From positions 1 to 64,000 of IMG/VR virus record IMGVR_UViG_3300031787_000052: 64,000 nucleotides of DNA. The stretch is one strand, 5' to 3'. This stretch comes from a virus. Each line of letters opens with the position of its first letter. Within the stretch, counting starts at the first letter, position 1. The position numbers and the translations under genes are program-made. The notes beneath the pieces are model-generated. The model did not search any database and was not told the DNA's origin. It was given only the letters and a program-made list of their open reading frames with translations. This document shows positions 14,936 to 22,175 of the stretch, piece by piece.

Positions 14936-15848
14936 ACTTAACAAAAAGTTTAATAAACAAATCCCCAACTCCGTTAGTATTAAACCCTTTCGATTTAACT
15001 CGAAGGGGTTTTGACGTATCAAATTCTGTAGGAACCTTTATTTCTATATTACCATCAGGGTGAGGTATGTTGAATGAATCTTTTTGTAATTCTTCTAAAT
15101 TAAAAAACGCATTATACACCAAATCATTACCAGCCTTTTCAAAGTTATTTTCAGCAACAATTCTAACTCTCATTACAAGATTTCCATACATACCATTGAT
15201 ATAATCACCACTTCCTTGTAATTTGAAGAACTGTCCGTCATCGACCCCGTGAGGTAGTTTTACATTGATTGTTTCTAATGAAGCTATTGTACATTCACCA
15301 TTACATCCTCCACATCTGGTCCTATATGTGAATCCTTGTCCTTGGCAACTACCACAAGTTTGTCTAACCATTTGAATAAACATTCCATTACCAACCCTTG
15401 TGGTTGTAAATCCTTGTCCAGCACATTGATTACAGTTAATTCTATCACCACCTTGTCCATGACAAGTAGGACATTCTGTACGTCTAGAATATGTAATTGA
15501 CTTATCCCTTGAAAGAAAAGATTCTATTGCCCCGATTGTAACGTCTATAATCTTATCGGGGACAGCTCGTCTTTGATTAAACTGTTGTCCAAAAGCGCCA
15601 TTAAAGAAGTCATCAAACGGATTAAATCCTGTTTGACCAAATGGATTATTCTTTTGACTATCGTAGTTTCTACGTTTCCCTTCATCTCCTAATGTATCAT
15701 ACGCCTCGGAAACTTTTTTGAACACGTCTTCATTCCCACCTTTATCAGGATGATGCTCAACTGCTTTCTTCTTATAAGCCTTTTTAATCTCATCTTGTGT
15801 TGCGGTTTCAGTTACACCCAAAATATCGTAAAAACTTTCTACACTCAT
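14925..15848 (-). CDS. dnaJ: DnaJ-type co-chaperone
   Basis: A 307-residue DnaJ. The J domain has HPD at 33-35 in AVEHHPDKGGNE. A Gly/Phe-rich segment follows (FGQTGFNPFDDFFNG). The zinc domain at 126-186 has four CxxC pairs (CPTC, CNQC, CGSC, CGGC), three of them followed by GxG; the fourth (CGGCNGEC) is slightly degenerate. The C-terminal substrate-binding region is present but slightly shorter than in cellular DnaJ. It would stimulate host DnaK, for replication or virion assembly, as phages are known to exploit this system. Confidence 0.92.
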   Translation of the reverse strand: MSVESFYDILGVTETATQDEIKKAYKKKAVEHHPDKGGNEDVFKKVSEAYDTLGDEGKRRNYDSQKNNPFGQTGFNPFDDFFNGAFGQQFNQRRAVPDKIIDVTIGAIESFLSRDKSITYSRRTECPTCHGQGGDRINCNQCAGQGFTTTRVGNGMFIQMVRQTCGSCQGQGFTYRTRCGGCNGECTIASLETINVKLPHGVDDGQFFKLQGSGDYINGMYGNLVMRVRIVAENNFEKAGNDLVYNAFFNLEELQKDSFNIPHPDGNIEIKVPTEFDTSKPLRVKSKGFNTNGVGDLFIKLFVKFKK

Positions 15849-15873
15849 TTTTTTATTCTATTATATTTTTGTT

Positions 15874-16530
15874 ATGGAAAAAACCAATTTTAATTATCAG
15901 ATTGTTCTTTTCAAAAATAAAGTAAAAAAGAAAATAATCAACAAGTTTCAGACCCACAAAAAAACTGTTTCTGTGTTTGAAACTATGATTAAAGAAAGTA
16001 ATAAGGTTATTTTTGAGAAATCTTTTGAGAATGGGTCGCCATGTAATTACGAACTGGCAATAATAAAACTAAATGATAATAAACAAATTCCATTATACAC
16101 AAAAGACGAATTTGGGAGACAGAGTAAAGTCACTCTTGAAGATGACAAATACGAGATTATCAAAATAGATAACTACAAAATACCTGATAAAGTTTTAGAT
16201 TACTCCACAGGTGAGAAGATATCGTTAGAACAACTTATCTCAACTTATTTACCAAAGAACCGTATGTCTATGGTGTCATCAATAAATAATAAAATTGTGA
16301 TACAAAATGATGACGATTATAAGTTATTTACTCTAAAGACTATTGAAGATTCATCTAGGTTTATAGACTCTCTTTACAATCACTTTCTATTAGAAAAAAG
16401 AAACGATACTATTTTTGTCAAAGACCATTCAACTATACAAAGAAAATATCTATATAAGATATTAGAAGAAAAAGGTTTCCCTAAATCGTATCTGTTTCGT
16501 CATTCAACAACTCACGTTTCAAAAAAATGA
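15874..16530 (+). CDS. Hypothetical basic phage protein
   Basis: A 218-residue, Lys-rich, soluble protein of unknown family. The N-terminal strand YQIVLFKNKVKKKIINKF is followed by an alpha/beta region with NYELAIIKLNDNKQIPLY. The C-terminal helices end in HSTTHVSKK. It is divergent from dnaJ with a 25-bp gap. A TATTTTTG (15864-15871) that resembles a -7 box ends 2 bp before the ATG, again implying a near-leaderless message. Its last 50 bp overlap the opposing gene. Confidence 0.6.
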   Translation: MEKTNFNYQIVLFKNKVKKKIINKFQTHKKTVSVFETMIKESNKVIFEKSFENGSPCNYELAIIKLNDNKQIPLYTKDEFGRQSKVTLEDDKYEIIKIDNYKIPDKVLDYSTGEKISLEQLISTYLPKNRMSMVSSINNKIVIQNDDDYKLFTLKTIEDSSRFIDSLYNHFLLEKRNDTIFVKDHSTIQRKYLYKILEEKGFPKSYLFRHSTTHVSKK

Positions 16531-16732
16531 ATTCAGTCCCTGAAATATCAACTTTGAATTGGGAACTTACATTCGTAGGTATTAGCATTTCTTTTTGAGT
16601 TAGATTGAAATCATCTTCATTCAACTCAAACACCACAACTCCTCTACCTTGGGGATATATATTTTCCATGGCGTCCGCAAGTAAAGCGAACTTCTCCATC
16701 ATCCTATTAACACCTTCATTATTCTCTGCCAT
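16481..16732 (-). CDS. Hypothetical small protein
   Basis: An 83-residue acidic protein, helical at first (GVNRMMEKFALLADAMENIY) and then strand-rich (GRGVVVFELNEDDF, TEFIFLKREL). No family is recognised. It overlaps the upstream gene by 34 bp and converges with the gene at 15874 with a 50-bp tail-to-tail overlap, which is long for convergent phage genes. Confidence 0.55.
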   Translation of the reverse strand: MAENNEGVNRMMEKFALLADAMENIYPQGRGVVVFELNEDDFNLTQKEMLIPTNVSSQFKVDISGTEFIFLKRELLNDETDTI

Positions 16733-16881
16733 AGATTAAGTTTTTTGGGTGGTTGTGGTATAATTTCTTCTTTATTTTTTGTTTTAATTGAATTGATAAA
16801 GTTTAATTTTTCTCTTTCTAAATCAACTTTATCTTTTTCAACTTCACTCTGAAACCAATTTAGCGCTTTCTCGGATTTCAT
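16699..16881 (-). CDS. Hypothetical small amphipathic protein
   Basis: A 60-residue, very charged protein, helical throughout, with a Pro-rich break (IIPQPPKKLN) before a short C-terminal hydrophobic/amphipathic tail LWQRIMKVLIG. The tail might associate with membranes. It overlaps both neighbours by 34-38 bp, which fits a translationally coupled series. Function unknown. Confidence 0.45.
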   Translation of the reverse strand: MKSEKALNWFQSEVEKDKVDLEREKLNFINSIKTKNKEEIIPQPPKKLNLWQRIMKVLIG

Positions 16882-17275
16882 CTACATTATCCTCCAATTC
16901 TATTTTAGTTTGTTTGAACTCAAATTTGAGTTGCTTTAAATTCTTTAGAGATTGTTTTTCAAATAATGTTTTAAGCTCATTTACTTTTTCTTGAAAAAGT
17001 TGGTCTTTCTCTTCTCTCTCTAAATTATAATTTATTATACTCTGAATGTTTGTTGATACTTTTTCAATTGATTGTTCGTCAATTTCTGAAACAAAAGAAA
17101 ACAATCTCATATTAGCAGTCTTGGACTCTTGTTCCATGACTTTTTCTTCGTCCACATATTTTTTTGGTAATTTCCATGTTGTAGAAAACATCACATCAAA
17201 ACTTAAAAAGTTTTGTAGTTTTCTAACTGACTGAAGATATGGAAATAATGTTGAAAATTCTTTATATAAACTCAT
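16844..17275 (-). CDS. Hypothetical coiled-coil protein
   Basis: A 143-residue protein. The N-terminal 45 residues are hydrophobic-aromatic (LFPYLQSVRKLQNFLSFDVM). From about residue 70 on it is a long charged coiled coil (ELKTLFEKQSLKNLKQLKFE). No enzymatic motif. It is followed on the same strand by small membrane and amphipathic proteins, which may form a small envelope-associated complex; this is speculative. Confidence 0.5.
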   Translation of the reverse strand: MSLYKEFSTLFPYLQSVRKLQNFLSFDVMFSTTWKLPKKYVDEEKVMEQESKTANMRLFSFVSEIDEQSIEKVSTNIQSIINYNLEREEKDQLFQEKVNELKTLFEKQSLKNLKQLKFEFKQTKIELEDNVDEIRESAKLVSE

Positions 17276-17277
17276 GA

Positions 17278-17466
17278 TTAACCCTTTATTATGTATGTTA
17301 AGGCATATGAAATACTGATACCGAGGATAATAAGCTCCCTACTACCGAGAACAAACTGTTGTGGGTTTGCCTGTAGCAGGGCACTTATTAACCTAAAACA
17401 TGTTCGTAGAACATTTAAAACTGAAAATATAAAACAAAATAAAAATAAAGATTCAAAATTAAGCAT
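17278..17466 (-). CDS. Small hydrophobic membrane protein
   Basis: A 62-residue protein with two predicted transmembrane segments (SLFLFCFIFSVLNVL and ELIILGISISYALTYII) joined by a short Arg/Gln-containing loop. The pattern would fit a class II-like holin or a small superinfection protein, but there is no specific signature. Its ATG overlaps the stop region of the histone-like gene by 8 bp. Confidence 0.5.
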   Translation of the reverse strand: MLNFESLFLFCFIFSVLNVLRTCFRLISALLQANPQQFVLGSRELIILGISISYALTYIIKG

Positions 17467-17641
17467 CCTCAGTTTTTTTTCTTTCGTCCAAAATTTCGTT
17501 TCTCAAAGTTTGTAAAAGAGCTTTCAATTCTTGAGCTGACTTTCTAGCTCTAGTACCGGCACTCTTATTACCCTTGAAAAATTTAGTCGCATCAACAGAC
17601 AATTCTTCTGTGAGGGACTTGATTTGTTCTAGTGTATCCAT
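17459..17641 (-). CDS. Histone H1-like (Hc1-type) DNA-binding protein
   Basis: A 60-residue protein with an N-terminal helix TLEQIKSLTEELSVDATKFF and then GNKSAGTRARKSAQELKALL. The GNKxAGTRARK block is the hallmark of Hc1-like histone H1 proteins of Bacteroidota (named from chlamydial Hc1), which bind and compact DNA. The usual Lys-rich C-terminal tail is very short here (DERKKTEDA). The phage may use it to condense its genome, to modulate host chromatin, or as a packaged protein. It is the first gene after a 75-bp gap. Confidence 0.85.
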   Translation of the reverse strand: MDTLEQIKSLTEELSVDATKFFKGNKSAGTRARKSAQELKALLQTLRNEILDERKKTEDA

Positions 17642-17716
17642 CGTTACAATTTTTAATGATTTATTATAGAGTAAAATTAATTTTTTTGTGCTAGATGTAA
17701 ATAAAAAAAGGATTTT

Positions 17717-18184
17717 TTATATTTTAATATTTTTTTCTAACGCCCTATATATTGATGTAACCATGTCTAAATCTGACTTTGTAAACCCTTTGTTGATGTC
17801 AAATAATTCTGTGAAAAAATCCCCAACAGACTCTCTAATTATACTTTCTTTTTGTTCATAAAATATCTCATCGAAAAATGACTTGAAGTAGTCATAGTGT
17901 TCTCCAGTTTCTTCAAATACAATACTCTCTTTTTCGAAGTTATTAATCACTTTACTCCAACACCAGTTAAAATGTTTCTCATTGTCCTCATCTGACATGG
18001 TTATTTTGGTTTCATTACTTTTACTGTCATGACCAAAATAGGTGTCCATCATCAAATCATATAAAGAACGAGTAAAATCGTGATACAATTCAATTTTTTC
18101 TACAATCATATTATTACTTCTGAACCATACATCAACATCCTCAGGACTTATCGGTTTGGTCACATAATTAAAAAAATTCTCCAT
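17717..18184 (-). CDS. Hypothetical acidic phage protein
   Basis: A 155-residue acidic, aromatic-rich, mostly helical protein (VWFRSNNMIVEKIELYHDF, EHYDYFKSFFDEIFYEQ). It has conserved-looking Trp/Asp/Glu positions but no known motif. The start codon lies inside the 3' arm of a strong hairpin, so its translation may depend on that structure. Function unknown. Confidence 0.6.
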   Translation of the reverse strand: MENFFNYVTKPISPEDVDVWFRSNNMIVEKIELYHDFTRSLYDLMMDTYFGHDSKSNETKITMSDEDNEKHFNWCWSKVINNFEKESIVFEETGEHYDYFKSFFDEIFYEQKESIIRESVGDFFTELFDINKGFTKSDLDMVTSIYRALEKNIKI

Positions 18185-18202
18185 AAGAAACCTTATGGAG
18201 AA
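18170..18202 (-). terminator. Hairpin plus T-run covering the start codon of the gene at 18184
   Basis: TTCTCCATAAG (18177-18187) pairs perfectly with CTTATGGAGAA (18192-18202) around a 4-nt loop. On the minus strand the stem is followed by seven T's (to about 18170). It looks like the terminator of the large gene upstream (stop at 18231), but the ATG of the next gene is within the stem. It may act as terminator, translational switch or both. Confidence 0.7.
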
Positions 18203-18230
18203 ATAATAAGAAATAATATTTAATTGTATA

Positions 18231-19643
18231 TTATTGTGTTTTTTGACTGTAACCGAGAAGTTGTTTCATTCTATCAAATTCTTCATTCAATTTTTGAGTT
18301 GTCTTCTCGTTTTCAGATTCTAGCTTCATCATTAACTTACCAGTACCTGTATCGCCAGTCTCATCGGTAACAACAGGTTGTGGTGCTTTATTGTAAGCCT
18401 TTCTCTTAATCTTTGCCAACATATTCTTCTCACGTATCTCGTTTCTCTTTTTATTAACATCAGATTTACCAGTATTTGCCCATTCAGGATTATTACCTGT
18501 TCTTGATGACCCCTCAATGTTATCACTTACCCAATCTTCATTAGGATGTATTTCATCATAATCAAGGTTTTCTTGACCAGCGGCAGTAAGATTATCTACA
18601 TAGTCTTGAACCGCGTCTGAAGGTATATAAGCCTTCTTTTTCATATCACCCAATTCACCATTTCCTTTTGGGAAAAAGTCAGGTTCAGTTTCATAATCCC
18701 CTTTAGAACCATCTTTTAAATAGTCTTTCATTTTTTTAGTGACACTCTTTAGATAATCTTCGTTCTCTTTACCTGAACCTTTGTGAGCTTTTTCATAAGT
18801 CGCTAATCCTTTATGTTTAGTAGTTGCTTTCAATTTTTCTTCTTTGATAATTTTTTCAATGAAGTTAATTAGTTCTCCTTCGGTCATTGTTATTGTATTT
18901 TTTTTCTCGACATTTTCACCAAACATTTTGTCTAAAGCCCAATCAGTTGCCGCCGGAGCCACATAAGGTAAAGCCGCTTCAGCAGCACCTGCCAAAGCTC
19001 CCCAAATTTCCTTAGTTTCGCCACCACTTTTTTTACTTTTTCTCAACATTTTAAAATCTTCAGAGTCAAGTCTTCCATTATTGTTTTTATCTAACCTTTT
19101 TTGTCCTCCTACTAATTTTTCATTCATGTTAATTGGTCTGCGAGCTAAGTCTTTCATGCTCTTTTCCATGCTAGAGCATTTTTCTTCATATCTCTGAACC
19201 ATATCATTTCTAACATCTTCATCGTCTTCACTATCGATTTTACTTTTTTGATATTGACAAAACTCTTTGTTTTGTTCATCCTCATCATCTTCCATATCCA
19301 TTACATCCATATCTTCTTCCTCGTAAACACCTTCTTTCATTGAACACTGTTCACACATGTTTCCTTCCATGATAGGACCTTTAGCACCACATTGTTCACA
19401 AACACTTTCACCCTCACCCAATTCACCTTCATTATAATCCGAAGTATCGGTAAATGTATTATCACCTACCTTAAATTTTTCTCCTTTTTTAGTTTTAGCG
19501 AGAGCTGCTGTAAAGGCATTACCTTCTTCAGTCTCCTTACCCATCAACATATTTTCGATTTGTTCAGCCTTTTCATGGATAGTTTCGTTGATAATTTTTT
19601 CAACCAAACTATTAATATAGGTTTCGTTAAGTTTTTGTCTCAT
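18231..19643 (-). CDS. Composite virion-like protein: leader, zinc ribbon, EF-hand, second leader-like motif
   Basis: A 470-residue acidic protein. The N-terminus LNETYINSLVEKIINET is a leader variant. Two CxxC pairs (VCEQCGAKGP, MCEQCSM) at about 81-102 suggest a zinc ribbon. DKNNNGRLDSED near 183-195 is a 12-residue EF-hand-like calcium loop (D, N, N, D, D at positions 1, 3, 5, 9, 12). A Gly/Ala hydrophobic stretch (GALAGAAEAALPYVAPAATD) follows. Near 253-270 a second leader-like motif, MTEGELINFIEKIIKEE, occurs internally, as if two leader-bearing proteins had fused. The C-terminus NEEFDRMKQLLGYSQKTQ is a distinct amphipathic tail. A late virion or scaffold role is inferred. Confidence 0.65.
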   Translation of the reverse strand: MRQKLNETYINSLVEKIINETIHEKAEQIENMLMGKETEEGNAFTAALAKTKKGEKFKVGDNTFTDTSDYNEGELGEGESVCEQCGAKGPIMEGNMCEQCSMKEGVYEEEDMDVMDMEDDEDEQNKEFCQYQKSKIDSEDDEDVRNDMVQRYEEKCSSMEKSMKDLARRPINMNEKLVGGQKRLDKNNNGRLDSEDFKMLRKSKKSGGETKEIWGALAGAAEAALPYVAPAATDWALDKMFGENVEKKNTITMTEGELINFIEKIIKEEKLKATTKHKGLATYEKAHKGSGKENEDYLKSVTKKMKDYLKDGSKGDYETEPDFFPKGNGELGDMKKKAYIPSDAVQDYVDNLTAAGQENLDYDEIHPNEDWVSDNIEGSSRTGNNPEWANTGKSDVNKKRNEIREKNMLAKIKRKAYNKAPQPVVTDETGDTGTGKLMMKLESENEKTTQKLNEEFDRMKQLLGYSQKTQ

Positions 19644-19657
19644 CTTTAATTTTTTTA

Positions 19658-19665
19658 TATAAATA
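19658..19665 (-). promoter_or_regulatory. Candidate late-type promoter element TATTTATA
   Basis: The coding strand reads GATATTTATATAAAAAAA, core 14 bp upstream of the ATG at 19643. It is a close match to the recurrent element. Confidence 0.45.
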
Positions 19666-19674
19666 TCAATTTAA

Positions 19675-20643
19675 TTAAATTAATCCTAGTTCGTAAGCAA
19701 TAATATTTTTGATTACACTCTCACTAATATTCTGTTTTTTACTTATGTCTGTTATGACTTTTTGGAGTGTCTTATTCTCCCAAATTTTCAAAGCTTTAAT
19801 ATCTCCCTGATTACAATAAGGAAATTTTTTACATTTTTCCTTAACTTTAACAAATTTTCCACCAGGTATTTGTGTATTCTTATATGACCTACCTGAACCA
19901 CGTTCATTATTACCTTTCATTTTAACATCTTCAAAACCTGGTGCGTCATAGGCACCAACAGAAGAAGAGCTGGTAGCTTCGGTAGCCTCGACCTTCTTGG
20001 GGGTTTCGTCATTAACAAAACCTCCTTTAACTTTCTTTTTAGGTTGTTCTGATTTGAACATACTATCAAGTTTTTTTGGTTCAGAAAATAAGGGGACCTC
20101 AAACCCACCAGCCGAGCCCGAGCCTGTGGCTTCAGCCGCCTCCGCCTTTTTTAAACGTGTATAATAATCAGGAAATTCCTCCAAATGGTCTAAAGCTATT
20201 TTTTGAGCCTCCTCTTTACCCATGTCGTGTTCCATCTCCACCTTTGTACCTTTGTGAAGTTGTTTTACTAACATGTCAAACATTTTTTGTATTTTTTCCT
20301 TTCGGTTAGCATCTTTTGAGTCACCCTTGACGTGTTTTCTTGCCAAGTCTTTCAATCTTGCCATTAATGTTCTTTCGGCTTCGGTTATATTTTCTTTCAT
20401 TTTCTTTTTCCTCCCTTGACAATGAGCTCTTTGACTAAATCCTTTTGGGTTATTACAGTCAATACTTTTTTTATACTTTTCAGACCAGTCCTCTTCCATT
20501 TCATCCTCACCTAAAGATTGTGTAAGTTTATTAATTGACATTACCGCGTCACTACCATACTTATGTACGACACCACTTCTACCGGCTTGGGTATTAATTT
20601 CACTTTTAAGCCTATTGGTAAAACTTTCTTCTTCTTTAAGCAT
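19675..20643 (-). CDS. DUF5661-like phage protein, probable virion component
   Basis: A 322-residue charged protein. CNNPKGFSQRAHCQGRKKK at about 63-80 is a short Cys/His block that I recall from phage proteins of unknown role. EMEHDMGKEEAQKIALDHLE at about 135-155, followed by PDYYTRLKKAE, fits DUF5661. A low-complexity Ser/Gly/Ala-rich middle has two copies of an ATGSGSAGGFEVP/ATSSSSVGAYDAP motif. A CKKFPYCNQGD segment lies near 275 and the C-terminus is helical. It lies next to the composite protein at 18231 and has no ATP-binding or nuclease motif. Confidence 0.6.
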   Translation of the reverse strand: MLKEEESFTNRLKSEINTQAGRSGVVHKYGSDAVMSINKLTQSLGEDEMEEDWSEKYKKSIDCNNPKGFSQRAHCQGRKKKMKENITEAERTLMARLKDLARKHVKGDSKDANRKEKIQKMFDMLVKQLHKGTKVEMEHDMGKEEAQKIALDHLEEFPDYYTRLKKAEAAEATGSGSAGGFEVPLFSEPKKLDSMFKSEQPKKKVKGGFVNDETPKKVEATEATSSSSVGAYDAPGFEDVKMKGNNERGSGRSYKNTQIPGGKFVKVKEKCKKFPYCNQGDIKALKIWENKTLQKVITDISKKQNISESVIKNIIAYELGLI

Positions 20644-20881
20644 TTTTCAATCTTGGTTCCCAATATCCTCTTTGAGTCCACATAAAATTGTAAAACTCTC
20701 TGAATACTTTTATGACTACCTCTTTAACATCTCCCTCAATCTTTCCTCTTTTGATTTCTCGAGAAATAGTGTCAATAAGTTTGTCTTCATATTGTCTCAT
20801 GGTATTACTACCAATGAAGTCTTTGATTTCTTTACGTATCATGACTTCAATTTGTTTTTTATCGGTGTCTGAAAGTGCCAT
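20636..20881 (-). CDS. Small conserved-looking phage protein
   Basis: An 81-residue protein starting MALSDTDKKQIEVMIRKEIK, helical and charged, ending FYNFMWTQRGYWEPRLKNA. The ATG at 20881 is chosen over a TTG at 20893. It overlaps the DUF5661-like gene by 8 bp. The basic, helical pattern fits a small assembly or DNA-binding protein, but no family is recognised. Confidence 0.6.
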   Translation of the reverse strand: MALSDTDKKQIEVMIRKEIKDFIGSNTMRQYEDKLIDTISREIKRGKIEGDVKEVVIKVFREFYNFMWTQRGYWEPRLKNA

Positions 20882-20882
20882 G

Positions 20883-21290
20883 TTAAAAAGCAATTATTAA
20901 TAATAGTAATGTGGTAACTCCTCCAGCAATAGCTCCTCGTCTCCACCATTTTATTTTATCATTTTGGTCTTCTATTGCGTCTTCTAAATTTTTAGACAAT
21001 TCTCTTAATTGTCCTATTTGACCATCTTTATAACCTATAATGTTTTGATTATTTAAATCCTTTTCTTTAAGGAAATAAATAACACTATCCTTTTGGATAT
21101 CTCTTTCCTCCATTTTAGCAATCTTTAGGTAAGTTTGCTCGAGCTCTTCTTTACACCCGTCACCGGCTAAAATATCCTTTATAACTAACTTGGCAGTTTG
21201 GTTACTTAGGGTTATTTGGGTTGTATCTTTTTGAGAAAAACTTTTGAAGTTCAGAATAGTTAAAATTATCAACAGCAGAAACTTTGGCAT
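20883..21290 (-). CDS. Spanin-like envelope protein, signal peptide and C-terminal membrane segment
   Basis: A 135-residue protein. It starts with a signal peptide (MPKFLLLIILTILNFKSFSQ) without an obvious lipobox cysteine. The periplasmic segment is a coiled coil (EELEQTYLKIAKMEERDI, QIGQLRELSKNLEDAIEDQN). A tryptophan/arginine-flanked C-terminal transmembrane helix follows (WWRRGAIAGGVTTLLLLIIAF, split here by the 20-residue limit: WWRRGAIAGG then VTTLLLLIIAF). It starts inside the upstream gene with an 89-bp out-of-frame overlap, the arrangement of Rz/Rz1 pairs. It could be a unimolecular-spanin-like protein or half of a two-part spanin. Confidence 0.6.
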   Translation of the reverse strand: MPKFLLLIILTILNFKSFSQKDTTQITLSNQTAKLVIKDILAGDGCKEELEQTYLKIAKMEERDIQKDSVIYFLKEKDLNNQNIIGYKDGQIGQLRELSKNLEDAIEDQNDKIKWWRRGAIAGGVTTLLLLIIAF

Positions 21291-21561
21291 TTGTTCTAGT
21301 TTTAATTATGTTTATGTTTTCATCAACAAGGTGTATTTCGTTATTAATAACCAAAATAGCCGAGTCGAGTTTAGCAATTTTATTGTCAATTCTTTGATTG
21401 ACCGCCATAGCAGAATCAATTTTGGTCTGTAACCCATCAACTCTGTCATAGTAAGATTTAACATCAACACTTAAATCTGTAGTAAGCATTAATGAATACA
21501 CAACCAAAGCACCAACTGCGATGATTAGTAAATTACTTATAATATCTTTCAAGTTCATCAT
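21202..21561 (-). CDS. Inner-membrane coiled-coil protein, i-spanin-like
   Basis: A 119-residue protein with a single N-terminal transmembrane helix (about 10-28: NLLIIAVGALVVYSLMLTT). A long periplasmic coiled coil follows (DGLQTKIDSAMAVNQRID, IAKLDSAILVINNEIHL), then a short C-terminal tail. This is the topology of an inner-membrane spanin subunit. The 3' end overlaps the signal-peptide-bearing gene at 20883-21290 in another frame, and the start overlaps the upstream stop (ATGATGA). Final-step lysis is the likely role, inferred from topology and overlap only. Confidence 0.6.
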   Translation of the reverse strand: MMNLKDIISNLLIIAVGALVVYSLMLTTDLSVDVKSYYDRVDGLQTKIDSAMAVNQRIDNKIAKLDSAILVINNEIHLVDENINIIKTRTNAKVSAVDNFNYSELQKFFSKRYNPNNPK

Positions 21562-22175
21562 TCTTCAGGTTTTGTTTTTTTACGAGAAGCCAAAATTTTA
21601 GCCCATTTAGATTTGAATTTTTCATAATAAGTTTTTAGTTTTGTTATCAAATCCAAAAATTTCTCGTCAGTTTTAATCATTTCTCCATTTAGATAGATTC
21701 CATTTTCTTCACCTATCGAGTAGAAAAATTCTATATCAAAATCAATAATTTTACCTGACCATTCAACATTGTTTGTATATACATTTAATTTGTTGAAATC
21801 TACTAAATCGGAAACTTCTGACACGAATTCGTCCATAGTTTCTTGGAACGCGATTTTCTCGTCGGTAGTCAATTCTAAATCTGTCTTGTCCTTTCCGTGT
21901 AATACTAAAATACCTCCTGATATTCTGTAAGCCTGTTTCTTATCCTCTTTGGATGGGTCCATTTCTTGTTCGTCATCCTCAATTTCATCTTCAACAGATT
22001 TAGCAACATTAAGTTTTTTAGTGACATTACCGCCCCCAACCAAGCTAACTCCTTGTTCAGTTAGAATACCGTATTGGTTTTTAATTCTATTTGTTTCGTC
22101 AATTACTTCAGTACTAGACAACATCTCACGAGATGCTCGAAGTAATTTTTTAATTTCATCATGTGAATTGTTCAT
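21558..22175 (-). CDS. Hypothetical acidic phage protein
   Basis: A 205-residue acidic protein. It has an N-terminal helix EIKKLLRASREMLSS, then a QYGILTEQG segment and an acidic linker. The folded core AYRISGGILVLHGKDKTDLE, with TTDEKIAFQETMDEF, is followed by strands and a basic C-terminal helix. I recall similar cores in hypothetical proteins of large phages but know no function. Its stop overlaps the next start by 4 bp and its start lies within the amidase-like gene by 17 bp. Confidence 0.6.
   Translation of the reverse strand: MNNSHDEIKKLLRASREMLSSTEVIDETNRIKNQYGILTEQGVSLVGGGNVTKKLNVAKSVEDEIEDDEQEMDPSKEDKKQAYRISGGILVLHGKDKTDLELTTDEKIAFQETMDEFVSEVSDLVDFNKLNVYTNNVEWSGKIIDFDIEFFYSIGEENGIYLNGEMIKTDEKFLDLITKLKTYYEKFKSKWAKILASRKKTKPEE

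Noticed and set aside
17291-17515. Plus-strand 74-residue open frame opposite the small membrane protein
   Set aside because: Composition is unlike a gene, and the minus-strand frame has a clean two-helix membrane profile with operon-like overlap.
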